The translations under genes and the position numbers were made by a program. Of a stretch of 64,000 bases of DNA, positions 25,040 to 33,577 are shown piece by piece (the first letter of the stretch is position 1; each line of letters starts with the position of its first letter). The stretch is from the NCBI GenBank assembly GCA_965200535.1, contig CBDAUF010000002.1, positions 1,054,001 through 1,118,000 on the forward strand. Reading direction: 5' to 3'. The notes below the pieces were generated by a model. That model worked only from the letters and a program-made list of their open reading frames with translations, was not told where the DNA came from and did not search any database. The stretch comes from MPNO01 sp965200535. GTDB taxonomy: Bacteria; Pseudomonadota; Alphaproteobacteria; MPNO01.

Positions 25040-25465
25040 TCAATCGACCACCGCGACCGCGCTGATCTCGACCAGACAGCGCGGGTCGGTCGCGAGCTGG
25101 ACCACCTGGACGGTGGTGGTGGTCGGCTTGTTGTCGCCGAAATATTCGCCCCACACCAGGTTGAGGGAATCCTGGTCGGACAGATCGGTGACGAAGCGGT
25201 TGGCGCTCACGATGTCGGAGAAATCGGCCCCCACTGCCTCCAGACTGCGCCGGAGTTGGTCGAGAGCGGCGCGCGACTGGCCTTCCATGTCGGCCGGCAT
25301 GCTGTCGAACTCTTCCGGGCGGTGCGGGTGGTGGTGGTACATCGGAGCCGCGGTCACGCCAGCGAGAAATATCGTCCTACCGCCGGTGACCGAGATGGCC
25401 GGTGCGTAGGGCATCCACATGTCGGGTGCATCGGGCCAATGCACATGTTCGACCGATTTTGCCAT
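25040..25465 (-). CDS. RidA/YjgF-family protein
   Basis: RidA proteins hydrolyse reactive enamine/imine intermediates or act as related deaminases. The 141-residue protein shows the trimer-type fold with VGADFSDIVSANRFVTDL, TTTTVQVVQLATDPRCLVEISAVAVV and an unusual His-rich stretch MYHHHPHRPEEFD. The usual RidA arginine is represented by the RCLVEI segment. The start ATG at 25465 has an excellent GGAGGAG site; an upstream in-frame ATG lacks one. It is divergent from the broken ThDP-enzyme gene. Confidence 0.82.
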   Translation of the reverse strand: MAKSVEHVHWPDAPDMWMPYAPAISVTGGRTIFLAGVTAAPMYHHHPHRPEEFDSMPADMEGQSRAALDQLRRSLEAVGADFSDIVSANRFVTDLSDQDSLNLVWGEYFGDNKPTTTTVQVVQLATDPRCLVEISAVAVVD

Positions 25466-25499
25466 GATCTCCTCCATCGCCGCCGATCGATCCGGCGGC

Positions 25500-25529
25500 A
25501 CTATACGGGATGGGCCGTCGTCTTGGCAG
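25500..25529 (-). promoter_or_regulatory. Candidate promoter for the RidA-like gene
   Basis: Read on the minus strand: CTGCCA, 18-base spacer, TATAGT (25505-25500), with the start codon about 35 bases downstream of the -10 element. The -10 matches at five of six positions, the -35 at four. Confidence 0.4.
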
Positions 25530-25578
25530 TGCCCGGCCGGGCGGCCAAACTGGGTTGGCCGCACCGAAGGGGATGACA

Positions 25579-27402
25579 ATGGACGAGGGTTCGCGGCGTT
25601 TCGTATCCGAAGCGCCGGTCAATTTGCCGCGCAACCGGGCGGAGCCCGAATACGGCTCCGACCTGATCTGCGACCTGCTGCAGGCGATGGGGTTCGAACA
25701 TGTGATGCTGACCCCCGGATCGAGTTTTCGCGGGTTGCACGATTCGCTGGTGAACCACACCCGCAACGCGAGCCCCGAAATCATCCTCTGCGGCGCCGAG
25801 GAGATTGCCCTGCACATGGCGCAGGGCTACAGCAAGGTTACCGGCAAGGCGAGCCTCGTGGTGCTTCACGACCTGGTCGGCCTGCAACATGCGATGATGG
25901 CGTTCTACAACGCCTGGGCGGACGAAGTGCCGATCCTCGTGCTGGGCGGGTCGGGGCCGGCCGACCCCGCCGAGCGCCGCGCCATCGACTGGCTGCATTC
26001 CGCCAATACGCAGTGCGAGGCGGTACGGCCCTACACCAAGTGGACCGACGAGCCGGCGACGCTGAAGGCGCTGTTGGATTCGGTCCTGCGGGCGCGGCGG
26101 ATCGCCGAAAGCGCGCCGCAGCGCCCGACCTATGTCTCGATCGACGCCGGTCTCTAGGAGGCGCGGCTCGACGAGGAGCGGCCGCTCCCCGACCCGACCC
26201 TTCCGCGCTACCGGCCGGCGCCGCCGATAGCCGCGCCGGAGGCAGAGGTTGCCGCCGCGGCGGACCTGCTGACCGAGGCTTCGATGCCGCTCGTTTTCGG
26301 AGGCCGGTTCGGCCGGCACTCGGCAGCCGGGCCGCCGCTGGTCAGGCTCGTCGAATTGCTCGGAGCAGCCTATCAGGACGGCACCGACATCGTCTGCCTT
26401 CCGACTGCCCATCCGCAGAACCTGAACGGCGGCTACCGGCCGCCGCCGAACCCGATTCGCAGCGAGTCGGACGCGGTGCTCGGTATCGACTGTCCGGACC
26501 TGACCGCACTGGTCGGCGGTTACGCCGGTGCGCGCGGCGATACGCGCAACGCGACCACCGGGACGCGAAAGGTCATCGACCTGTCGCTCAACGACCTCGG
26601 GATCGATCACTGGTCGAACGCGGGCGGCGGGCTGCCGCCGCTCGATGTGCAACTGCTGGCCCAGCCGATGCACGGGCTCGGCCAGCTCCTGGCGGAGGTG
26701 GAGCGCCGCGCCGCCGGCGAACCGGCCTGGTACAGGCGGGCGCAGGACCGCCGCAACGACCTCGCAGCACGCCACGCCGCCCTCCGCAGCGCCCAGCGGG
26801 AACGGGTGAGGGAGGGCTGGGATGCGGCGCCGATCTCGGTTCCCCGCATGATGGGCGAGTTGTGGGAGGCGGTGCGCGACCGCGACTGGGTGCTGATCGC
26901 CCGCAACGGACGCTGCTGGTACGAGGGGATCTGGGACTTCCCCGGCGCCGGGCGTTTTCTCGGTCACAACGGCGGCGGCGGGGTCGGCTACGGCCCCGGC
27001 GGAGTGGTCGGCGCCGCGCTGGCGCTGCGCAAGAGCGGCAAGTTTCCGCTCGCCATCCTCGGCGACGGCGACTTCACCATGAACCCGTCGGCCCTGTGGA
27101 CGGCGGCGCACTACCGTATCCCCGCGCTCGTCGTGCTGCACAACAACACGTCGTTCGGCAATGACGAGGAGCACCAGATCGCGCTCGCGGAAACGCGCGG
27201 GCGTCCGGTCGAGAACGCCTGGATCGGCCAGCGCATGGTCGCGCCCGAGCCCGACTACGCCGCCATCGCGCGCGGCTACGGCGCCTGGGGCGCGGGGCCC
27301 GTTGCCGATCCCGCAGAACTTGCCGGCGTGTTCCGGTCCGCCGTGGCCGAGGTCGCCCGGGGCGGGGTCGCCCTGGTCGACGTCCGCACCCGGCTCAAGT
27401 AG
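25579..27402 (+). pseudogene. ThDP-dependent enzyme (acetolactate synthase-like), interrupted by in-frame TAG
   Basis: One reading frame encodes a complete thiamine-diphosphate enzyme of about 607 codons but has TAG at 26155-26157 (codon 193). The first part holds the PYR domain (MLTPGSSFRGLHDSLV, GAEEIALHMAQGY), the last part the PP domain with the ThDP signature ILGDGDFTMNPSALW followed by LHNN. Family members usually read DAGLQE where this reads DAGL-stop-E, so CAG to TAG is the simplest history. The downstream half has no ribosome site near its first ATG (26284). TAG is an ordinary stop elsewhere in the window (ctaD, ctaB, ctaE, mutY). AGGGG at 25568-25572 supports the start. Confidence 0.8.
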
Positions 27403-27417
27403 GAGGGCGGAGCCCGA

Positions 27418-28446
27418 TCAAGCCCCGGCCGGCGCCTCGGCCTGGATCATGTCGTCGAGCATCCTGCGCGCCTGCAACTGCGCGTGGTCGGCGTTGATGT
27501 CGACAAGACCGTCCATGGACGCCGCGCCCAGCCGCTCCTGCTGGGCATCGATCATCTCGACATCCTCGTAGAACGTGTCGCGCGACCCTTCGTAAAGGGT
27601 GCGGGTCAGTTCCTCGTCGTCGAGGCGGAAGTTCCTCGCGTAACCCCAGTGGTAGTGGGTGGTGGTCTCGGTCTCCGGCGTCAGCAGGTGGGTCGACCAG
27701 ATCGAGAAGCCCTTGCTCCGGTCGCCTTCCGGCGCGCCGGTCCCGGTCGGCGCACAACCGATGTCGAGATAGACGTTGGACGGCGCGAGCCATGTGACAT
27801 GCTGCCAGCGGTCGCAATTGCCGTCGAAGCCGCCGACCTTGGCGAACAGGGGAGGCGTCTTGAAGTCGATCATCCAGCGGCCCACGCGGATACCGTTTTC
27901 GAGACGCTCGGTTCGGGTCGGCCAGGTTGCTTCCGCCGGATCGCCGCCGATGGTGTTCTTGTGGAGATAGATGACGTGGGTGAGGTCGAGCAGGTTGTCG
28001 GCGAGGAGCTGATAGTTGCCCTTGACGTGGAACCAGCCGGGCGCACTGACCCAGCCCGGGTCGTCGAGCCAGAAGAGATCGGGGATGGCGCTCTCGTCGG
28101 CCCTGTCGGGATCGCCCATCCAGATCCAGACGGTCTTCCATTTCTCGCGCACCGGATAGCGTCTGACCCGCGCGTCCGGCGGGATCCGGGTCTGTCCGGG
28201 GACAGCGGTCACCGCGCCCGAGTCGTCGTAGCGCAGGCCGTGATAGCCGCATTCCAGCTCGTCGCCGATGCAGACGCCGCGCGAGAGGGGCGCCGCGCGG
28301 TGGCAGCAGCGGTCCGCGAGGGCCGCCGGAGTCCCGTCCTCCTTGCGGAACAGCACGACGGGTTCGCCCAGGATCGTGCGCGCCTGCGGCCCGCGACCAA
28401 GGTCCTTCGACCAGTACGCGGCGTACCAGCAATTCTTCAGAAACAT
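27418..28446 (-). CDS. Rieske non-heme iron oxygenase, large subunit (vanillate O-demethylase-like)
   Basis: Aromatic ring hydroxylase or O-demethylase oxygenase component, 342 residues. The Rieske [2Fe-2S] ligands are CCH (Cys47, His49) and CGYH (Cys66, His69). The mononuclear iron region is NLLDLTHVIYLH. This short alpha-subunit type matches VanA-like and related phenoxy/dicamba demethylases, which need a separate reductase; none lies in the window. AGGAAG precedes the start MFLKNCWYAA. It is the last gene of a leftward operon with three VOC-fold genes (gaps of 8-34 bases). Confidence 0.88.
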   Translation of the reverse strand: MFLKNCWYAAYWSKDLGRGPQARTILGEPVVLFRKEDGTPAALADRCCHRAAPLSRGVCIGDELECGYHGLRYDDSGAVTAVPGQTRIPPDARVRRYPVREKWKTVWIWMGDPDRADESAIPDLFWLDDPGWVSAPGWFHVKGNYQLLADNLLDLTHVIYLHKNTIGGDPAEATWPTRTERLENGIRVGRWMIDFKTPPLFAKVGGFDGNCDRWQHVTWLAPSNVYLDIGCAPTGTGAPEGDRSKGFSIWSTHLLTPETETTTHYHWGYARNFRLDDEELTRTLYEGSRDTFYEDVEMIDAQQERLGAASMDGLVDINADHAQLQARRMLDDMIQAEAPAGA

Positions 28447-28454
28447 CGTTCTTC

Positions 28455-29408
28455 CTATAGTCCTGCGTCGGCTGCCATCGACGGGCGCCGCATCGTGTTC
28501 CGGTCGTCCGCGGCGATGCCGTCCACCAGATGCCACTCCGAGAACCGGTTCTCGCGGAACGATGTCGGCTTCCAGTTCTCGGTCAGGTGGTCGGAGTCGG
28601 CGAAATACTCCACCGCTCCCTCGCACGGGCTCTTAAAATACCAGAAATAGGCCGAGGATATCGGATGACGGCCCGGCCCGACCTCGGTTTCCCATCCCTT
28701 GCGGTCGAAATGGATGCCGCCGCCGAAGACCTCGTGAATGTCGCGCACCTCGAAGGCGACGTGGTGGAAGGCGGTGCGGCCCTCGGAACTCCGGATCAGG
28801 AACAGGTTGTGGTGATCACCCTCCGGCGCACAGCGCAGGAACAATCCGCGTCCGCCGGCGTAACGGTCCGAGACCGGGAAGCCGAGACGGTCGGCATAGA
28901 ATTCCTCTGTCGGCCGGAGGTCCGGGAGCATGAAGCCGATATGGCCCATACGGATCGGCCGGGCGCGCTTGTAGATCGGAGCGCGCCGGTCGGTGCGCTC
29001 GATATTGCCGTAACCGTTGACCGCCCACCGTTCGACGTCGATCTTTTTCTTGTGCGTCCAGACGCGGAAGCCGACGGCGATGTTGTTGGGATCGATGCAG
29101 TGAATCGACCCGTCCGCGTCCACCCGCACCGGGCGGTCCCGGGAAATCTCCTCGTGGACGGCGTCGAGATCCTCCTGGGTGGCGACCCCCCAGACCATTT
29201 CGCGGAAGTTCATGTCCGGCGCCGCCGGCGGGGGCAGCGAAGGATGGTCTGCCGGGCGGATGTCGAGCCGGGCGCCGGTTTCGGTCTCGAAGACCGCGCC
29301 CGACCGCCGGTCGCTGACTTTCCTGAGGCCCCAGTCTGCGTAGAACCTCTTCGCGACCTCCATGTCGGGGGCGGCGAAGACCAGCGTGTCGATATCGACG
29401 AATTTCAT
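28455..29408 (-). CDS. VOC-family extradiol dioxygenase-like protein (two-domain)
   Basis: The 317-residue protein has two vicinal-oxygen-chelate domains; the second carries MGHIGFMLPDL, FHHVAFEVRDI and EYFADSDHL, giving the His-His-Glu iron triad expected of type I extradiol dioxygenases. It would open a catechol-like ring next to the diol, after the Rieske oxygenase encoded 8 bases downstream. The first VOC domain (VDIDTLVFAAPDMEVAKRFY) is degenerate, as usual for the structural half. Which catechol is cleaved cannot be read from the sequence. Confidence 0.78.
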   Translation of the reverse strand: MKFVDIDTLVFAAPDMEVAKRFYADWGLRKVSDRRSGAVFETETGARLDIRPADHPSLPPPAAPDMNFREMVWGVATQEDLDAVHEEISRDRPVRVDADGSIHCIDPNNIAVGFRVWTHKKKIDVERWAVNGYGNIERTDRRAPIYKRARPIRMGHIGFMLPDLRPTEEFYADRLGFPVSDRYAGGRGLFLRCAPEGDHHNLFLIRSSEGRTAFHHVAFEVRDIHEVFGGGIHFDRKGWETEVGPGRHPISSAYFWYFKSPCEGAVEYFADSDHLTENWKPTSFRENRFSEWHLVDGIAADDRNTMRRPSMAADAGL

Positions 29409-29419
29409 CGTTGGTTTCC

Positions 29420-30316
29420 TCAGGCGAAGGCGATTCTGGACTGCGCCGCGCGCATCCGCTCCGACGGCGGTCCGGTCACGCCCCATCGATCGGTCCGCCC
29501 GGGCGGGTTGAGACCGGCCCAGTATTCGGCGCTCCGCCGCGGATAGCTGTCGTCGACCTGTTCGACCTCGGCGGTGTACTCGATGATGTAGCCGTCCGGA
29601 CCGAGGAAGTAGGAGAACACATTGGCGCCCGGCCCGTGGCGGCCCACCCCCCATTCGATGGGATAGCCCGCGTCCTGCATCCGCCCGGCCCCGCGCATGA
29701 CCGAATCGAGATCCGTCATCTCGAAGGCGATGTGGTGGAGGGTCGGCGCCTCGCCGTTGCCGAGCGCGACACTGTGGTGGTCGGTATTGCAACGCAGGAA
29801 GCAGAGATGCGCGGTCCGGTCGCTGACCGAGAACCCGAGCCCTTCGGTAAACAGCGCGATCGAGCCTTCCATGTCGGCGGCGTTGAGCACGCAGTGGGAG
29901 ATCTTGCGCGGCCTGTCGGGTGCGTCCGTCGCATCGCCGTGGGTTTCCACATCGGCCGAAACCGTAAAATTGCGCCCTTCGATATCCCGGAACGCAAACC
30001 CGTAGCCTCCCCCCGGGCTCGACAACGCCGCCGGCGGGTCGATAGAGGGAACATTGCGGGCGGACAGCCGCCCGTACAGTCGGTCGACGGCGCGCCGGTC
30101 CGGGGCGGCGAGATTGACCCGGATCAGCGCCGGCGCATCCCGCCGGTGCAGCGCGAGGATGTGGTGTTCCGGCCCGGTGCCGCGGAAATAACGCGAACCG
30201 TTGTCCGCCGCCACCGCATCGAGGTTCCACACCCCCGCGTAGAACGCGGCGGCCGCCTGGACATCGCAGACGCCGAACTCGACGCTTCTGACCGCTGTCA
30301 CCCGTGCGCCGTCCAT
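29420..30316 (-). CDS. VOC-family extradiol dioxygenase-like protein (two-domain)
   Basis: The 298-residue, two-domain VOC protein has candidate metal ligands in ISHCVLNAADM, LHHIAFEMTDLDS and GYIIEYTAEVEQ (His, His, Glu). This matches 2,3-dihydroxybiphenyl-dioxygenase-type enzymes. It differs clearly from the paralogue encoded 11 bases downstream, so the two are unlikely to be recent duplicates and may act on different ring intermediates. No separate promoter is seen; it is in the VOC-Rieske operon. Confidence 0.78.
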   Translation of the reverse strand: MDGARVTAVRSVEFGVCDVQAAAAFYAGVWNLDAVAADNGSRYFRGTGPEHHILALHRRDAPALIRVNLAAPDRRAVDRLYGRLSARNVPSIDPPAALSSPGGGYGFAFRDIEGRNFTVSADVETHGDATDAPDRPRKISHCVLNAADMEGSIALFTEGLGFSVSDRTAHLCFLRCNTDHHSVALGNGEAPTLHHIAFEMTDLDSVMRGAGRMQDAGYPIEWGVGRHGPGANVFSYFLGPDGYIIEYTAEVEQVDDSYPRRSAEYWAGLNPPGRTDRWGVTGPPSERMRAAQSRIAFA

Positions 30317-30350
30317 CGTATATCTCCCCGCCGGTCGGCCGGTTCGGCGC

Positions 30351-30752
30351 CTATTCGGAAGTCCCCACCCAGCCGTTCTGGGAAATGTCGAAAATGATCC
30401 CGTTCGGATCGCGGAACTTCTTCTCGTAGTAGAGCGATTCCTTGTCGATCGGAAGGTCGAGGAAGAAGGTCCCGCCGTTGGCCTCGATGTCCTTCTCGGC
30501 GTCGTCGAGGTCGTTCACCCAGAACCCGAAATGGTGCACACCGACATAATTCTTGCCGCGTTCTTCGCCGGCGGCCTCGTCGGTCTTGTAGTCGAGAATC
30601 GCGAGGTTGATCGTCCCGTCCGAAAGGTAGACGCCGTCCGCGATCGAGGCGCTGGTCTCGCCGACGCGCTTCATGCCGAACACCCTTTCGTAAAACTGTG
30701 CGGTTGCCTCGACGTCGTCGCAGGCGATGGCGATATGGCGAAGCTTGGCCAT
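30351..30752 (-). CDS. Single-domain VOC protein (glyoxalase/dioxygenase fold)
   Basis: The 133-residue VOC protein starts MAKLRHIAIACDDVEATAQF and ends DPNGIIFDISQNGWVG. It has His in LRHIAI and in VHHFGFWV and acidic residues at the end, so metal binding is likely. Proteins of this size include lactoylglutathione lyase relatives, fosfomycin-resistance-like proteins and ring-cleavage accessory proteins; no closer call is justified. It is first in the leftward operon and has a strong GGGAGGA site before the ATG. Confidence 0.75.
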   Translation of the reverse strand: MAKLRHIAIACDDVEATAQFYERVFGMKRVGETSASIADGVYLSDGTINLAILDYKTDEAAGEERGKNYVGVHHFGFWVNDLDDAEKDIEANGGTFFLDLPIDKESLYYEKKFRDPNGIIFDISQNGWVGTSE

Positions 30753-30871
30753 GACGGATCCTCCCGGTCAGCGCATGCCTAACCGTAGCACGTACGGGCG
30801 GAGGGGCAAGACTCGCTCGATTCCGATGTCCTTCCCGCGATGATTTGCGAACCGGGGCGACGCCTTCCGCC

Positions 30872-30899
30872 TTGGCCGTCCGGGCGATCTGTGTATCGT
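30872..30899 (+). promoter_or_regulatory. Candidate promoter for the TPR protein gene
   Basis: TTGGCC (30872-30877), 16 bases, TATCGT (30894-30899), about 87 bases before the ATG at 30986. The -10 is the same hexamer as in the strong atp promoter at 47791. Both hexamers match consensus at four of six positions. Confidence 0.35.
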
Positions 30900-30985
30900 G
30901 CGCGGCGCACCGTGCGCGTGCGGGAACGGCCATCGGATTCGGCAGCCGTTCGCGCGTCGGGCGCGACCCCGACCCGGAGAGAGAG

Positions 30986-31474
30986 ATGACGACATTCGCA
31001 AGGCTCCTCGCTGCTGTCATTCTGCTCGCCGGCGCTGCCTGGACGCTCCCGGCCCCCGTTGCCATGGCCGCCGGCAGCATCGACAACACCGCTTCGTCCG
31101 CCGACAGGCGCGACTTCGAACGCGGCAGGAAGGCCATCGAGTCCGGCGACTGGAAAGCTGCGGCCGCCAGGCTCGAACGGGCGGCAAGAGACGCTCCGGA
31201 CGACGCCGACGTGTTCAACCTGCTCGCCTACAGCTACCGCCATCTGGGCCGCCTCGACGAGGCGTTCGAGACCTATCGGAAAGCGCTCGCCCTCGACCCG
31301 GAACATCGCGGCGCCCACGAATATATCGGCGAGGCGTATCTCATGGTCGGCGATCCCGGCGCCGCCGAGCGGCATCTTGCGCGGTTGAAGGAAATCTGCC
31401 GCGGCCCCTGCGAGGAGGCGGACGAACTGGCGGAAGCCATAGCGGCCCACAAGGCGGGCGGCGGGCGCCGCTGA
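30986..31474 (+). CDS. Exported tetratricopeptide-repeat protein
   Basis: The 162-residue protein has a clear signal peptide (residues 1 to about 28, ending PVAMAAG) and two to three TPR units: DRRDFERGRKAIESGDWKAA, DDADVFNLLAYSYRHLGRLD and EHRGAHEYIGEAYLMVGDPG. Two cysteines near the C-terminus (CRGPC) could form a disulfide in the periplasm. Such small periplasmic TPR proteins act as protein-binding scaffolds; the partner is unknown. GGAGAGAG precedes the ATG. It stands alone between two leftward operons. Confidence 0.82.
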   Translation: MTTFARLLAAVILLAGAAWTLPAPVAMAAGSIDNTASSADRRDFERGRKAIESGDWKAAAARLERAARDAPDDADVFNLLAYSYRHLGRLDEAFETYRKALALDPEHRGAHEYIGEAYLMVGDPGAAERHLARLKEICRGPCEEADELAEAIAAHKAGGGRR

Positions 31475-31572
31475 CGGTGTGATTTGCGGACCCGGATGGC
31501 CGGTCGGGGATCCCGGCGCATGGGCTGGAGATCGTTCGGCGCTGCACCGCGGGGTCTCGGGCGCTCGCGGCC

Positions 31573-33159
31573 TCAATAGCCGAGCGCGCAACCGTCCTTT
31601 CTGAAGTCCGAGCCGCCCGTGAGAACGCCGCTCTCCCGGTCGGTCGCCACCGCCTGTCCGCCGCCCAGGGGAGCGCCGGCGGGGCAGACGTCGTGGCCCA
31701 TCGCAGCGAGGGCGTCTGCGGTGGCTGCTGGGATGCCCGCCTCCAGCGCCAGCCAGCCCCCGAAGTGGAAGATGCGCGGCGCGTCGATCGCGCCCTGCAC
31801 ATCCAGCCCGCAGTCGAGCACGCCGGTGACCAGATGGACGTGGCCGAACGGCTGATATTGCCCGCCCATGACGCCGAACGGCATCTCCGCCGCGCCGTTC
31901 CGCGTCATCAAGCCCGGCATGATGGTGTGCAGCGGCCGCTTCGACGGGCCGACCGCGTTGGGGTGGTCGGGATCGGTCACGAAGCCGCTGCCGCGATTCT
32001 GGAACAATACGCCGGTGGCGGCATCGGCGATGGCGGAGCCGAACAGCGCGAACAGGGAGTTGATGAAGCTGACCGCGTTGCCGTCGCCGTCGACGACGGC
32101 GAGATAGACGGTGTCCGAGGTTGCCGGCGATCTGGCCGGCGGCAGCCGGTCCATCGCGCGGTCGGGAGAGATATGGCGCCGCAGGTCCGCGGCGTAGGTT
32201 TCCGACAGCAGTTGGTCGACAGGAATCGAGGCCCTGTCAGGGTCGGCGATATGCCGGTCCCGGTCGCGGTAGGCGAGGCGGCCGGCCTCGGCCTGGAGGT
32301 GGAGCCGCAGCGGATCGGTCGGCCCGAGTCCTGCAAGGTCGAAACCCGACAGGATGTTGAACATCAGGAGGGCGGTAAGTCCCTGGCCGTTCGGCGGACA
32401 TTCGTGGATCTCGCGGCCGCGGTAGGCGGTGGAGATGGGCTCGACATAGTTGCCGCGATGGGCCGCGAAGTCGTCCTCGGTGTGGAGGCCGCCGTACGAG
32501 GCGAGGGTGGCTGCCATATGCGCCGCCGCGGCGCCCTCGTAGAACGCGCCCGGTCCATCGGCGGCGATGGCGGCGAGTGTCGCGGACAACGCTTCCTGAC
32601 GGTGGATTTCGCCGGCGCGGTACGCCCGCCCGCCGCGAAGGTAGAGCGCCGCCGTCTCCGGCGTGCGCCCGAGGACGGTCTCGTGGCCGGCCCAGTCGTA
32701 CGCCACCCTCGGATGCACCGGCGCCCCGTCGGCGGCGAGCCGAACCGCAGGGGCCAGCAGTTCGCCGAACGGCTTGCGTCCATGATCGCGGACCAGCCGG
32801 TCCCACGCTTCCACCGCGCCCGGAACGGTCACGGCGTGCGGCCCGACCGCGGGCATGCTGTGGAATCCGTGGTCGGCGTACCAGTCGGCGCGTGCGGCCG
32901 CCGGACTTCTGCCCGAACCGTTGTAGCCGATGACGCCGCCGCCCGCCGGTGCGTAAAGGACGAAACAGTCCCCGCCGATGCCGGTCATGTGCGGTTCGAC
33001 CACGGCGAGGACCGCCGCCGCGGCCACCGCGGAATCGACGGCGTTGCCGCCCGCCTTGAGCGTCTCGACCGCCGTCAATGTCGCAAGCGGATGCGATGTC
33101 GCCGCCATCCCGCCGGCGCCGTATACGGGGGACCGCCCCGGCAGTTCGAAATTGCGCAT
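31573..33159 (-). CDS. Gamma-glutamyltransferase family protein
   Basis: N-terminal-nucleophile hydrolase/transferase acting on gamma-glutamyl compounds. The 528-residue proenzyme-like protein has GGNAVDSAVAAAAVLAVVEP, HMTGIGGDCF, the cleavage and catalytic threonine region in TSDTVYLAVVDGDGNAVSFI, and GGGQAV near the end. No signal peptide is evident, so it may be cytosolic, unlike periplasmic Ggt. It lies at the end of a leftward run with YciI-like, hydrolase and aldolase genes. It may remove a gamma-glutamyl tag from a catabolic intermediate; that is inference. Confidence 0.87.
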   Translation of the reverse strand: MRNFELPGRSPVYGAGGMAATSHPLATLTAVETLKAGGNAVDSAVAAAAVLAVVEPHMTGIGGDCFVLYAPAGGGVIGYNGSGRSPAAARADWYADHGFHSMPAVGPHAVTVPGAVEAWDRLVRDHGRKPFGELLAPAVRLAADGAPVHPRVAYDWAGHETVLGRTPETAALYLRGGRAYRAGEIHRQEALSATLAAIAADGPGAFYEGAAAAHMAATLASYGGLHTEDDFAAHRGNYVEPISTAYRGREIHECPPNGQGLTALLMFNILSGFDLAGLGPTDPLRLHLQAEAGRLAYRDRDRHIADPDRASIPVDQLLSETYAADLRRHISPDRAMDRLPPARSPATSDTVYLAVVDGDGNAVSFINSLFALFGSAIADAATGVLFQNRGSGFVTDPDHPNAVGPSKRPLHTIMPGLMTRNGAAEMPFGVMGGQYQPFGHVHLVTGVLDCGLDVQGAIDAPRIFHFGGWLALEAGIPAATADALAAMGHDVCPAGAPLGGGQAVATDRESGVLTGGSDFRKDGCALGY

Positions 33160-33179
33160 TGCCCGGTCTCCGGTCGCGC

Positions 33180-33536
33180 CTATTCGAGGGCCAGCCGCTG
33201 GTCCGAATAGGTGAGGCGGACCGTGTAGCTGCCTTCGTTGACGGTCCATTTCTCCACTGTGTAGGTCCTGAGCCCCTGGGCATGGAACGGGTCGCGGTCG
33301 GCGATCTCGCGCGCCTCGTCCCAGGACGCCGCCCGGATCACGATCAGTCCGCGCCGCGACCCGTCCTCCGCGTCCAGAGGCCCGGCCGCGAACAGTATTC
33401 CCTCCTTCTCGATCCTTACCTGGTGGTCGAGATGGGCCGGCAACGTTTCCCGCAACCGATCGGGAGAGACCCCCGGCGCGGGTGCGGTGACGATGACGTA
33501 GAGCGTCTTTCCGAGCATCTGCCCGTGGTCGGCCAT
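33180..33536 (-). CDS. YciI-like protein (dimeric alpha-beta barrel)
   Basis: The 118-residue protein has the YciI/ferredoxin-like pattern: LYVIVTAPAPG, LPAHLDHQVRIEKEGILFAAGPL, IVIRAASWDEAREIADRDPF, and HAQGLRTYTVEKWTVNEG. In the family the His-Asp pair (here HLDH and the ADRDPF aspartates) supports a hydrolase or isomerase role, and relatives act on ring-cleavage or lactone intermediates. AAGGAA precedes the ATG at 33536. It sits between the hydrolase and gamma-glutamyltransferase genes. Confidence 0.75.
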   Translation of the reverse strand: MADHGQMLGKTLYVIVTAPAPGVSPDRLRETLPAHLDHQVRIEKEGILFAAGPLDAEDGSRRGLIVIRAASWDEAREIADRDPFHAQGLRTYTVEKWTVNEGSYTVRLTYSDQRLALE

Positions 33537-33577
33537 GGCGGTTCCTTTCCGATGCGGAGGCGAATAGGTGCGCCTGC

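Noticed and set aside
26155..26157. TAG read as pyrrolysine or another recoded residue
   Set aside because: No pyl genes are visible, TAG ends normal genes in this window, and glutamine is expected at the position in the family.
26284..27402. A separate gene for the second half of the ThDP enzyme
   Set aside because: The sequence continues the same domain in the same frame from the TAG, and the first ATG has no convincing ribosome site.
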